DNA of 64,000 nt from an uncultured Bacilli bacterium (GTDB lineage: Bacteria > Bacillota_I > Bacilli_A > RF39 > UBA660), in contig CAKPLP010000002.1 of assembly GCA_934167695.1 (NCBI GenBank), positions 1 through 64,000 on the forward strand, read 5' to 3'. Below, piece after piece: positions 15,619 to 23,134 of this stretch. The notes beneath the pieces are model-generated. The model saw nothing but the letters and a program-made list of their open reading frames with translations. It made no database searches and was not told the origin of the DNA. Both the position numbers and the translations under genes were made by a program. Position 1 is the stretch's first letter. Each line of letters starts with the position of its first letter.

Positions 15619-16203
15619 ATGAATATCGAACAATATCGTCAAAGTAGAAAAAAAGTTAACAATAGCAATAAATTAACAAAGGTAATAGCAAACTTCATTA
15701 GTAGATCATTAGTAACTGTCATTATTTTTTTAGTTGGATTAATAATATGTAAAAATAATGCTTCAATGAAAGAATTTATCAATAAAAATATCTATACAAA
15801 TAGTATAAAATTCACTCAAATAAAAAATAAATATGATAAATATTTAGGAAAATATTTTGGTACTAAAAATACTACAACATCTGTTTTTACAGAAAAGTTA
15901 AGTTATAATAAAGCAAATATTTATAAAGATGGAGTTAAATTAACTGTAAGTGATAAATATTTAGTACCAGCATTAGAAAGTGGAATAGTAGTATTTATAG
16001 GTAATAAAGAAGAATACGGAAATACTGTAATAATTGAACAAATAGATGGTATTAATGTATGGTATTCTAATATAGAACAAAAAGATATAAAGATGTATGA
16101 CTATGTAGAAAAGGGATCATTAATAGGAGAGGTCAAAAATAAAAATCTATATTTAATATTCCAAAAAGATGGAAAGTATTTAGACTATAAAAAATATATC
16201 TAA
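15619..16203 (+). CDS. spoIVFA: SpoIVFA-like M23-fold membrane protein
   Basis: The 194-residue protein has a basic N-terminus, one transmembrane helix (residues ~30-48, SLVTVIIFLVGLIICK), a linker and a C-terminal LytM/M23-like domain (~115-194, VPALESGIVVFIGNKEEYGNTVIIE and LYLIFQKDGKYLDYKKYI). The M23 zinc ligands are absent: the usual HGNG and HLH positions carry EQIDG and YSN, as expected for the non-enzymatic SpoIVFA. SpoIVFA holds SpoIVFB inactive in the forespore outer membrane until the SigG signal arrives. The site-2 protease gene overlaps its 3' end, which makes the call firm. AAAGGAGAAATTAT precedes the ATG. Confidence 0.75.
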   Translation: MNIEQYRQSRKKVNNSNKLTKVIANFISRSLVTVIIFLVGLIICKNNASMKEFINKNIYTNSIKFTQIKNKYDKYLGKYFGTKNTTTSVFTEKLSYNKANIYKDGVKLTVSDKYLVPALESGIVVFIGNKEEYGNTVIIEQIDGINVWYSNIEQKDIKMYDYVEKGSLIGEVKNKNLYLIFQKDGKYLDYKKYI

Positions 16204-16948
16204 TTATATTTATATAAGCCCATTAGTAATTATTTTTGCCTTAATTTCTATTCTTATAGGTTATTTTGTCCCTTTTATCATTATAACGATATTAATAACA
16301 ATACATGAATTAGGTCATTTCTTAACTGCTATATTCTTTAAATTTGATATTGATAAGATATACTTTTATCCCTATGGAGGTATCTCAAAATTTAACTTAC
16401 AACTAAATGTCTTACTATATCAAGAACTATTAGTATTAGTAATGGGACCAATATTTCAATTATTAGCATTTTTTCTCTTACTACATATAAATTATTTTTC
16501 TCATTATACTAACCTGATTTACTCAATAAATTATTCTATCCTTCTTTTTAACTTTCTACCAATATATCCATTAGATGGAGGAAAGTTACTTAATATAATA
16601 TTTAATTACAAATTCAACTTTCAAACTAGTTTAAAATTAATAATAATAATTTCATATATTACAGTAATTTTAATATTTATTTATTTTTTAAATTCATCCT
16701 TTACATTAAATACTATATTTATGATAAGTTTTTTATTATATAAAATAACAGAAGAGAATAAAAAAAGAAAATACTATTATGATAAATTTCTATTAGAAAG
16801 ATATTTAAATAATTATAAGTTTAAAAAGAGAAAACAAATAAACTCAGTAAGTGATTTTTATAGGGATAAAAGTCATATTATAAAAGGAAAAGATGGTTAC
16901 CATACTGAAAAGGAAATTTTATTAAAAAAATTTACAAGAAAATGTTGA
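16187..16948 (+). CDS. spoIVFB: SpoIVFB site-2 metalloprotease (pro-SigK processing), no canonical start
   Basis: The frame carries the zinc motif HELGHF (His at 16304-16306) and the second motif PLDGGKLL about 90 residues later, the signatures of the SpoIVFB intramembrane protease that cuts pro-SigK. Several hydrophobic helices surround them. The first ATG in frame is 16442, after HELGH, so it cannot be the start. The frame is open from 16184 (after TAG at 16181) and holds no ATG, GTG or TTG before HELGH. ATA at 16187 lies ten bases after GGAAAG and gives a normal N-terminus (KNISNYIYISPLVI), overlapping spoIVFA by 17 bases. A +1 shift on the A6 run at 16189-16194 is the alternative. Product ~253 residues; B. 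subtilis SpoIVFB has 288. Confidence 0.75.
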   Translation: MKNISNYIYISPLVIIFALISILIGYFVPFIIITILITIHELGHFLTAIFFKFDIDKIYFYPYGGISKFNLQLNVLLYQELLVLVMGPIFQLLAFFLLLHINYFSHYTNLIYSINYSILLFNFLPIYPLDGGKLLNIIFNYKFNFQTSLKLIIIISYITVILIFIYFLNSSFTLNTIFMISFLLYKITEENKKRKYYYDKFLLERYLNNYKFKKRKQINSVSDFYRDKSHIIKGKDGYHTEKEILLKKFTRKC

Positions 16949-16974
16949 CATCTAAAAAAATAGTATGCTATAAT
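16945..16974 (+). promoter_or_regulatory. tRNA-Ala promoter
   Basis: TTGACA (16945-16950), 18 bases and TATAAT (16969-16974) with an extended TG at 16966-16967. The -35 overlaps the stop codon of spoIVFB. Confidence 0.8.
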
Positions 16975-17010
16975 CTAATTACTGATTGAGTTAAAAGTCA
17001 GTTTTCTTGT

Positions 17011-17086
17011 GGGGCATTAGCTCAGCTGGGAGAGCGTCACGTTTGCACCGTGAAGGTCAGCGGTTCGATCCCGCTATGCTCCACCA
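17011..17086 (+). tRNA. tRNA-Ala (TGC)
   Basis: A full cloverleaf: the acceptor GGGGCAT pairs with ATGCTCC, the D-arm is AGCTCAGCTGGGAGAGC, the anticodon loop has TGC, and the T-arm is CAGCGGTTCGATCCCGCT. CCA is encoded. Confidence 0.97.
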
Positions 17087-17097
17087 TATTGATTATT

Positions 17098-17123
17098 ACT
17101 GTTGTACATCAACAGTTTTTTTT
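17098..17123 (+). terminator. tRNA-Ala terminator
   Basis: ACTGTTG (17098-17104) pairs with CAACAGT (17110-17116) around TACAT, followed by eight Ts. Confidence 0.9.
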
Positions 17124-17193
17124 ATGCTAAAAATTTAGAGTTCTAACATTAATAAAATAATAATATAATATTAAATGCAAAGGAGGTAATATT

Positions 17194-17763
17194 ATTAAAA
17201 AGAAAAAAAATCTATTAATAGATATGGACAGCATTATAACAACAAAAGGATTTTTATATTTAATTAATCAATTTTTAGATTCTAAATATCAAGAAGCAGA
17301 ATCACAAAGAGAATACTTTCGAAAAAATTTTCCAAACAAAGAAGAATTCTTTGACTGGTTTTTAAGTCAAAATATTTATGATTATTGTCAAATGGCTCCA
17401 GATACTTATGAAGTAATAAGAGAATTAAATGAATATTATAATATTTTTATAGCAACTTCATATATTTCACAAGAATCAATAGAAAAATCAGGTGATATAT
17501 TAAAACAAAAATTTGATTATTTAAATACAAAATTACCATTTATTAACCCTTATAATTATATCTTTATAACAGACAAATCAATAATAAATATTCCCATAAA
17601 AATAGATAACAAAATAGAAACATTACAAAATCCAAATGATGAGAGAAAACTACTATTCAATAACTATCATAATTTAAATATCCCAAAGCAAACATTAATT
17701 AAAAATAACATAGAAAGAGTAGAAAATTGGGAAAAAGTAAAAGTAAAACTTTTAAAAAAATAA
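17194..17763 (+). CDS. 5'(3')-deoxyribonucleotidase-like HAD phosphatase (NT5C family), ATT start
   Basis: The frame encodes a ~189-residue HAD-fold phosphatase of the NT5C type, which removes phosphate from (deoxy)nucleotides. Motif I LLIDMDSIITT holds the nucleophile and acid/base aspartates, and IATSYIS fits motif II. The ATG at 17224 is the Met inside DMD, after the nucleophile Asp (17221-17223), so translation must begin earlier. No ATG, GTG or TTG lies between the upstream ribosome site and the motif. AAAGGAGG (17179-17186) is seven bases before ATT at 17194, giving IKKKKNLLIDMD. A strong SD with an ATT start is unusual. The phosphatase call is confident; the start is inferred. Confidence 0.75.
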   Translation: MKKKKNLLIDMDSIITTKGFLYLINQFLDSKYQEAESQREYFRKNFPNKEEFFDWFLSQNIYDYCQMAPDTYEVIRELNEYYNIFIATSYISQESIEKSGDILKQKFDYLNTKLPFINPYNYIFITDKSIINIPIKIDNKIETLQNPNDERKLLFNNYHNLNIPKQTLIKNNIERVENWEKVKVKLLKK

Positions 17764-17768
17764 TTCTG

Positions 17769-17790
17769 TCCAATAGCATTGGATTTTTTT
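17769..17790 (+). terminator. Terminator after the nucleotidase gene
   Basis: TCCAAT (17769-17774) pairs with ATTGGA (17778-17783) around AGC, followed by seven Ts. Confidence 0.75.
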
Positions 17791-17878
17791 ATTTAAAAAA
17801 TTCCTATAGTTGAAAAAGAAAATGATATATGTTATTATAAATATATAAAGATATGAATAAAATAGGGGATGAAAAATT

Positions 17879-18403
17879 ATGGATATAAAGTTTTTTTATG
17901 ATATACCATTCGTTAAAGAAATAATAGGATATTTTTTAATACCATTCTTGGTTTTCATTATAATATGTTGTATTGTACTATTAACATATTCTGCTAAATA
18001 TAAAGATCACGAAAGTCCAATTTACAAATACAAAATCAACTTAGCAAGTTTAATAATAAGTATATTCTTAACTGCTGTATTTTTAGCTATCTTAATAGGC
18101 TTCAGTTATGCTTTCAAATTGCAACTTGATGCTCAAAAAATAGAAACACCATTAGCATACTTAGTAGTACTATCACCTATAATACCAGCCTTTGCTCTAA
18201 TAGTATTAATGGTAAAAACAATAAGACTAGTATTACAAAAGCCAAAGAAAGAGGACGTGCTAAAAGAAAATTCCAAAGAAGAAGTACAAGAACAAGTTGA
18301 AGAAGTTGTAGAAGAAACATTAGAAGAAGAACCAGCTGAAATAATGCCTGAAAAAGAACAAGCAAAAGAAGAAAAAGAAGATCCAGAAATAGAATTATTA
18401 TAA
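17879..18403 (+). CDS. Membrane protein with acidic cytoplasmic tail
   Basis: The 174-residue protein has three hydrophobic helices (residues ~15-38, ~55-80, ~92-115) and then a ~55-residue tail made almost only of Glu, Lys, Val and Ala (VQEQVEEVVEETLEEEPAEI). The tail is probably cytoplasmic and disordered or coiled coil. AGGGGATGAAAAATT precedes the ATG. The next gene starts two bases after its stop, so the two form an operon. The family is not recognised. Confidence 0.7.
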   Translation: MDIKFFYDIPFVKEIIGYFLIPFLVFIIICCIVLLTYSAKYKDHESPIYKYKINLASLIISIFLTAVFLAILIGFSYAFKLQLDAQKIETPLAYLVVLSPIIPAFALIVLMVKTIRLVLQKPKKEDVLKENSKEEVQEQVEEVVEETLEEEPAEIMPEKEQAKEEKEDPEIELL

Positions 18404-18404
18404 T

Positions 18405-18881
18405 ATGAAACTTACATATAATGGTAAAATAATACTCTTAATAATATTTCTTGTAATAATGATCATTTTGCCACCAACATTTAGAGTATTATTTCCTCGG
18501 AGCGAAAGTGAAAATAAAAACACCACAAATTCAGGCAGAAAAATCAATACTACATTAACTTGTTCAACCGAAACCGCTGATTTTTACAGTGTAAAATATA
18601 AAATAACTTATAAAAATTCTACAGTAACCAAAATAGTTGCTACTTTTACAGATACCAAAAATGATCGTGAAAACTCATTATATTCAGCAACCACTACACA
18701 AATAAATTTTCTTTGTGGGCTAAAGTCAAGTACATATAAATATGTTAATAATGACTTAATAATAACATTAACTAAAGATACATATAATTCAAACAAAGAT
18801 AATGACACTATAAAGAAAATGTATCAAGATTATGATGCTGCTAAAAGATACTATAAAAAAATTGGTTACACTTGTAAATAA
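18405..18881 (+). CDS. Membrane-anchored protein of unknown function
   Basis: The 158-residue protein has an N-terminal anchor (residues ~7-24, KIILLIIFLVIMIILPPTF) and an outside domain with cysteines (LTCSTETADF, FLCGLKSS, YTCK at the end). This layout resembles the protein at 14823, and both may belong to one lineage-specific extracellular family. It starts two bases after the previous stop. The 3' end overlaps the convergent gerAC-like gene by 16 bases. Confidence 0.65.
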   Translation: MKLTYNGKIILLIIFLVIMIILPPTFRVLFPRSESENKNTTNSGRKINTTLTCSTETADFYSVKYKITYKNSTVTKIVATFTDTKNDRENSLYSATTTQINFLCGLKSSTYKYVNNDLIITLTKDTYNSNKDNDTIKKMYQDYDAAKRYYKKIGYTCK

Positions 18882-19426
18882 TAATATTCTTGAAAGATTA
18901 ATTCCTGATTATTAATTTTTAAAACAGGAACCTTAATCTTTTTCTTTTTACTAATATTTTTAATAGTCTGTTTTTTATTCTTTAAAATACTATCAATATA
19001 TTTATAATCACTATTTACTTTTAATACTTTTTTTAACTTATTTTTCGCTATTACAACAGAACAATCCTTATTGAAATTTTTACTATTTTTATAATATTTT
19101 ATAAAATCTTTAATAATTTCATCTTTATTTTCTCCACCTATAATAACATTTTGAACTTTTAATAAATAAATTTTTTTGGGAGAATGATTAGTAATATTCT
19201 TAATAGCCTTTTCCAAGTCTTTAGAACTACTATTTCTATATTTATAAATATAGTCAACACCATTTTCTTTCTTAGTAGGAATAATTTCCTGCATTACAAC
19301 ATTATACATATCTTTTTCCTTTTCTATAGTAATATTACTAATTATAGATAGGCTATTTAACTCCTCATATTGACTACAACTACAACATAGTAGACAAATA
19401 AATAATATGGATAACACTTTTTTCAT
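18866..19426 (-). CDS. gerAC: GerAC-like spore germination lipoprotein, short
   Basis: The 186-residue protein has a lipoprotein signal (FICLLCCSCSQYEEL; the lipobox Cys is near residue 17) and the start of the GerAC N-terminal domain (ELNSLSIISNITIEKEKDMYNVVMQEI). GerAC proteins are usually 370-400 residues; here only about the N-terminal half is present, ending in a basic stretch. It overlaps gerAA in an ATGA arrangement, so the pair is translationally coupled. The role is in the inner-membrane nutrient receptor of the spore. GerAC identity rests on the signal, the opening block and the gerAA neighbour. Confidence 0.7.
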   Translation of the reverse strand: MKKVLSILFICLLCCSCSQYEELNSLSIISNITIEKEKDMYNVVMQEIIPTKKENGVDYIYKYRNSSSKDLEKAIKNITNHSPKKIYLLKVQNVIIGGENKDEIIKDFIKYYKNSKNFNKDCSVVIAKNKLKKVLKVNSDYKYIDSILKNKKQTIKNISKKKKIKVPVLKINNQELIFQEYYYLQV

Positions 19427-20829
19427 CTAAAATGACCTCTTTTCTTATTATTAGTTAATAAAGGATTTCTATATTTTTCTCCTTTATTTTCACTCTTAAT
19501 AATTGTGTCTTTAAATTCAATTTTTACAAAAGGAATAAATGGAGCTAGATAATGCTTACCAAAACATTTTATTGTAGCCAGCCTAATAAATAATGCAAAA
19601 AAACCAATTATAAATCCTTCAACCCCAAAAAAAGCGCATAAAAATATCATAATAAGTCGCCACCATCTAATAGCACTAACCATTTCAATAGAATTAAAAA
19701 CTAAACCAGAAATTGCAGATATTGCCACTACAATTATCATAATAGGTGAAATTATACCGGCACTAACAGCAGCATCACCTAAAATAAGTCCTCCTAAAAT
19801 AGAAACAGCATTACCTGTTGTCGATGACATTCTAATGTCACTTTCTCTTAAAACTTCAAAACTAATCATCATAAATAAAGCTTCAAAAATTGCAGGGAAG
19901 GGAACTGACTCCCTTTGAGCCTTTAAAGAAAGAAGTAAATCCAAACTAACAAAATCATGATTATGAGTAGTCACCATAATATAAAAAGCAGGTATAAAAA
20001 TAGCAATTAAAAAAGCAATAACCCGAATTATCCTAATAAAAGTAATATTAACTGGCTTTTGATAATAATCATCTACAGTATGAAAAAAATCAATAAAAAA
20101 ATTGGGCATAATAAGAACATAAGGACTCATATCAACCAAAACAGCAGCCTTTCCCTCCAATAAACTCATACATACTCTGTCAGGACGTTCAGTAGATATA
20201 ATAGTAGGAAAGAAACTTGTATTTTTAGACTCTAAATTTTCCTTTAAATAAGTAGAATCAACAATACCATCAATATCAATCGTTGAAAGCTTAAGTTTTA
20301 TTTGTTCAATTAAAGTACTATTAACAATATCATTTATATATATAATTCCAACCTTAGTTTTAGTATATCTACCAATTTCCAAAGTTAAACATTCTAATTT
20401 AGTTGTTTTAATTCTTCTTCTAATAAGTCCTAAATTAGTATTAAAATTTTCCGAAAAAGCATCCTTACTTCCTTTTAAACTAAGTTCACTTTCACTAGTT
20501 GCAATACCACGATCAAGCATAGCTTTTGTTTCTATGGCATAAATATCATTATTAACAATAACTACACAAAATCCCATATTAATATATTTAAATATTTCTT
20601 GTTCACTAATTTTTATAATACTACTATCAGGAAGAATATCAACTAAATTATTTAATTGTCGACGTTTAAGAGTAGTAAGTCTTCTCAAAATAAAATCATT
20701 ACAATAACTAGATGATACCAATACTTCATTAAATAAAACATAAACCTCTATATTATCAATAATTAATTTTTTATAAATATAATCCTTACTATTAATAGTT
20801 TTCTTTTTTAATTTATCTACAAGTATCAT
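19423..20829 (-). CDS. gerAA: Spore germination receptor subunit A (GerA/SpoVAF family)
   Basis: The 468-residue protein has a soluble N-terminal part (~1-240) with the GerA blocks VVIVNNDIYAIETKAMLDRGI and PTIISTERPDRVCMSLLEGKAAVLVDMSPYVLIMP, followed by about five membrane segments with SVPFPAIFEALFMMISFEVLRE and IMIIVVAISAISGLVFNSIEMV. These are diagnostic of GerAA proteins, part of the nutrient receptor in the spore inner membrane. The ATG at 20829 lies ten bases from GGAGG; the ATG at 20838 is only one base from it and is not used. gerAC overlaps by ATGA. No gerAB lies between or beside them, unlike the usual A-B-C operon. Confidence 0.93.
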   Translation of the reverse strand: MILVDKLKKKTINSKDYIYKKLIIDNIEVYVLFNEVLVSSSYCNDFILRRLTTLKRRQLNNLVDILPDSSIIKISEQEIFKYINMGFCVVIVNNDIYAIETKAMLDRGIATSESELSLKGSKDAFSENFNTNLGLIRRRIKTTKLECLTLEIGRYTKTKVGIIYINDIVNSTLIEQIKLKLSTIDIDGIVDSTYLKENLESKNTSFFPTIISTERPDRVCMSLLEGKAAVLVDMSPYVLIMPNFFIDFFHTVDDYYQKPVNITFIRIIRVIAFLIAIFIPAFYIMVTTHNHDFVSLDLLLSLKAQRESVPFPAIFEALFMMISFEVLRESDIRMSSTTGNAVSILGGLILGDAAVSAGIISPIMIIVVAISAISGLVFNSIEMVSAIRWWRLIMIFLCAFFGVEGFIIGFFALFIRLATIKCFGKHYLAPFIPFVKIEFKDTIIKSENKGEKYRNPLLTNNKKRGHFR

Positions 20830-20849
20830 ATACCACATTCCTCCATTAT

Positions 20850-20878
20850 TAGTATGGTAAAAAAAATAAATTTTATGT
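20850..20878 (-). promoter_or_regulatory. SigG/SigF-like promoter of gerAA-gerAC
   Basis: On the minus strand CATACTA (20856-20850) equals the SigG -10 consensus. ACATA (20878-20874) lies 17 bases upstream in place of GHATA. gerA operons of B. subtilis are SigG-dependent. Confidence 0.4.
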
Positions 20879-20895
20879 ATAATATACTTGGTGAT
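20878..20895 (+). promoter_or_regulatory. Short-leader -10/GGTGAT module of the rlmD-like gene
   Basis: TATAAT (20878-20883) is followed after ATACTT by GGTGAT (20890-20895), then the GTG start at 20900. The module TATAAT-N6-GGTGAT is shared with rluB and the gene at 47010. Confidence 0.5.
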
Positions 20896-20899
20896 TAAA

Positions 20900-22111
20900 G
20901 TGAACGTACGAATTAAAAATTTAGACGATTATGGTAGAGGAATAGCATATATAAATAACAAAATAACATTTATTAAAAATGCATTAACTGACGAATTGAT
21001 AGAATATAAAGATTTAATAGAAAAGAAAAAATATAATGAAGCAGAAATAAATAGAATATTTTCACAAAACGAAAATAGAACTCAACCAATTTGCCCATAC
21101 TATTATGAATGTGGTGGTTGTAATTTACAACACCTAAATTTTTTATACGAAAATGAATTTAAAGTAGAAAAAGTAAAAAACATACTAAAAAAATTTGCAG
21201 GTTTTGAAATAAATGATATTAAAATAATTTCACAGAACTGTTATAATTATAGAAATAAAATAACCCTTACAGTAAAAAATGGCAAACTAGGACTTTTAAA
21301 AGCAAAAACAAATGACTTAGTAGAAATAAAAAGTTGTAATTTAATAAATAAAAAATTAAATAATTTAATAGAAGTATTAGAAACTATTATCAAAAATGAA
21401 CCAGAGTTAGAAAAAATATGTTTAAAAATAGGGAATAAAACTGATGAAGTAATGATTTCTTTATCCGGAAAAGTAAATGATAAAACCCCATTCTTAAACA
21501 TTTGTGATAGTTTAATTATTAATAAAAAAGTAGTAACAAAAAGCTATATTACATCTTACATTAAAGATAAAAAATTCCATATAAGAAGTGATTCCTTTTT
21601 TCAAGTAAATGATGAAATAGTAGAAAAACTATATCAAGAAGTAATTGATAATATAAAAAAAATAAAATCAAAAAACGTTTTAGATCTTTACTGTGGAGTA
21701 GGAACAATAGGAATAAGTGTAGCAGAATATGTTGAAAATGTTATAGGAGTAGAAATAACAAAAGAAGCTATAATAGATGCAAATGAAAATAAAAAGATAA
21801 ATAATATTAAAAATATTGAGTTTAAAGAGGGCAAGGTAGAAAATATTTTACCAAGTATAAATGAAGAAATAGATACAGTTATTGTCGATCCGCCAAGAAA
21901 TGGACTTGATTCAATTACCAGAAAAACATTAATAAAAAATAAATACAAAAATATTATTTATATTTCTTGTGATCCTATAACATTAGCAAGGGATTTAAAA
22001 GAATTAAAACAATTATACGAGTTAAAAAGTATAAAGCTATTTAATATGTTTCCAAGAACGTATCACGTTGAATGTGTTTCAGTACTACATCGAAAAAGCC
22101 TTGAAAAATAA
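20900..22111 (+). CDS. rlmD: 23S rRNA (uracil-5-)-methyltransferase, RlmD/RlmCD family
   Basis: The ~403-residue protein has an N-terminal TRAM-like domain (~1-50), a cysteine cluster for a [4Fe-4S] cluster (CPYYYECGGCNLQH), the central domain and a Rossmann methyltransferase core (VLDLYCGVGTIGISVA, VIVDPPRNGLD) with the catalytic Cys in YISCDPITLARDL. It makes m5U in 23S rRNA, as RlmCD does in Bacillus. GGTGAT is four bases before the GTG at 20900; upstream TTG and GTG codons lie in the ribosome site. A second, diverged copy of the last ~17 codons stands at 22952, which suggests past integration of an element at this 3' end. Confidence 0.9.
   Translation: MNVRIKNLDDYGRGIAYINNKITFIKNALTDELIEYKDLIEKKKYNEAEINRIFSQNENRTQPICPYYYECGGCNLQHLNFLYENEFKVEKVKNILKKFAGFEINDIKIISQNCYNYRNKITLTVKNGKLGLLKAKTNDLVEIKSCNLINKKLNNLIEVLETIIKNEPELEKICLKIGNKTDEVMISLSGKVNDKTPFLNICDSLIINKKVVTKSYITSYIKDKKFHIRSDSFFQVNDEIVEKLYQEVIDNIKKIKSKNVLDLYCGVGTIGISVAEYVENVIGVEITKEAIIDANENKKINNIKNIEFKEGKVENILPSINEEIDTVIVDPPRNGLDSITRKTLIKNKYKNIIYISCDPITLARDLKELKQLYELKSIKLFNMFPRTYHVECVSVLHRKSLEK
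22061..22077 (+). repeat. Left copy of rlmD 3'-end repeat (possible att scar)
   Basis: TATCACGTTG followed by AA and TGTGT, inside the rlmD codons for YHVECV. A second copy with GG in place of AA lies at 22952-22968. Confidence 0.45.
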
Positions 22112-22158
22112 AAAAAATAAAAAAATTTAGATGGATGTTTGAGTAGAATATGTTTCCA

Positions 22159-22189
22159 CATACCATATTAGCTGGTATGGGTATATAAT
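22159..22189 (+). promoter_or_regulatory. Promoter with inverted-repeat operator before the histidine phosphatase gene
   Basis: CATACCA (22159-22165) and TGGTATG (22173-22179) form a perfect inverted repeat around TATTAGC, directly upstream of TATAAT (22184-22189). A repeat in the spacer of a promoter is where a repressor would bind. Confidence 0.4.
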
Positions 22190-22214
22190 GAAAAAAAACA
22201 TGAGGAGGTCTCAG

Positions 22215-22745
22215 ATGAAAATATACGTAATAAGACATGGTGAAACAGAACAAGGGAAAAATAGAATTATTGCTAATTTAAGCGAACCATTAAATAAAAA
22301 AGGAATGAATCAAGCTATCAACGTTGGGAAAAAATTAAGAAAATTAGATTTAGATATAATTTATTGTTCTCCTATTGAAAGAGCTAAGCATACTTTAAAA
22401 CTTTTTGATTTAGATAGGAGTATTCCTGTATTAATAGAAGATAGGTTAAAAGAAAGAGATATGGGGATATATGAAAATATTCCATTTGACAATTTGGATT
22501 GGAATGTGTTTTGGAATTATAATTCAGATAGAAAATACCCAGAACTTGAATCTATGAAAGATGTTTATCAAAGAATTAAAGAATTTTTAGATGAATTGAA
22601 GAAAAAATACAAAGATGAGAAGATTTTGTTGGTAACGCATGGAGGGATATCAAGAGCAATATACTGGTTTTTTAATGGTATACCTAAAAATGGTAATTCT
22701 TCAAATATAAATAAAAATTGTAAAATATATGAATATGAGTTATAA
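22215..22745 (+). CDS. Histidine phosphatase superfamily protein (phosphoglycerate mutase-like)
   Basis: The 176-residue protein opens with KIYVIRHGETEQGKNRI, whose RHG holds the phosphorylated His. It continues with YCSPIERAKHTLKLF and ends with ILLVTHGGISRAIYW, which gives the second His. Broad-specificity phosphatases of this family act on small phosphorylated metabolites; the substrate cannot be read from sequence. The start is the ATG at 22215, six bases after AGGAGG; the in-frame ATG at 22188 is inside the -10 box. The gene lies between the two copies of the rlmD-end repeat, so it may have come with a mobile segment. Confidence 0.85.
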   Translation: MKIYVIRHGETEQGKNRIIANLSEPLNKKGMNQAINVGKKLRKLDLDIIYCSPIERAKHTLKLFDLDRSIPVLIEDRLKERDMGIYENIPFDNLDWNVFWNYNSDRKYPELESMKDVYQRIKEFLDELKKKYKDEKILLVTHGGISRAIYWFFNGIPKNGNSSNINKNCKIYEYEL

Positions 22746-22765
22746 AGATGATAAGGAGGTTTTGG

Positions 22766-22852
22766 GTGGAAAACGAAATTATAGAAAAAAACAATTCAGA
22801 ATTAGTAATATATGAAACAACGGATGGTAATATCAAATTAATATCTAAATAG
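22766..22852 (+). pseudogene. RhuM-like gene remnant (N-terminal 28 codons)
   Basis: AAGGAGG precedes a GTG that opens VENEIIEKNNSELVIYETTDG and then NIKLISK and TAG. The block ELVIYETTDGNIKL is the usual N-terminus of RhuM-type virulence/toxin-like proteins, which normally continue for ~300 residues. Here the frame stops at codon 29 and no continuation is seen. It is a decayed fragment, or less likely a small peptide gene kept by chance. Confidence 0.5.
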
Positions 22853-23011
22853 AACTATACATAATAAACATACAACTATAATGAATTGTTATTATGAAGT
22901 AGTCAGTTATACCTAAACATATAAAAAGTAACTGTTCATAATTAATAAACTTATCACGTTGGGTGTGTATGTATCTTAAAACTTAAACAAAGACTTATAT
23001 AAGGAGTAATC
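22853..23011 (+). other. Non-coding remnant DNA holding a displaced methyltransferase C-terminus
   Basis: The stretch has no full gene. At 22952-23002 one frame reads YHVGCVCILKLKQRLI and a stop, resembling the end of rlmD (YHVECVSVLHRKSLEK) and of TrmA-family enzymes generally. No start or upstream part of such a gene precedes it. Confidence 0.45.
22952..22968 (+). repeat. Right copy of rlmD 3'-end repeat (possible att scar)
   Basis: TATCACGTTG, GG, TGTGT: fifteen of seventeen bases equal the copy at 22061-22077, and in the frame that encodes YHVGCV. Confidence 0.45.
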
Positions 23012-23134
23012 ATGAAAAAATATAATATTTCTCTAAATGATATTAATAATAATTATTTTCATTTTACATCAAGTAATAATATTGAATCGATAGAAGAAAA
23101 AGGATTATTACCTAATATAGGAAAATATGTTTAA
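23012..23134 (+). pseudogene. Truncated gene, N-terminus of an ADP-ribosyltransferase-like toxin family
   Basis: AAGGAGTAATC precedes an ATG with 40 codons ending at TAA. YFHFTSSNNIESIEEKGLLPNIG resembles the opening of small ART/DarT-like proteins (HFTS...NI..I...GLLP.IG), whose His would bind NAD. The rest is lost. Coding-like scraps follow in other frames, such as NSTKLRDIFNFAINRYKEYL ending near 23205, and ELDVLKLIYPICE ending at 23288, so a longer gene decayed here. The family call is tentative. Confidence 0.45.

Noticed and set aside
16442..16948. spoIVFB starting at ATG 16442
   Set aside because: The zinc motif HELGHF lies upstream at 16304, so this start would remove the active site.
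17224..17763. Nucleotidase starting at ATG 17224
   Set aside because: That Met is inside the DMD motif; the nucleophile Asp would be lost.
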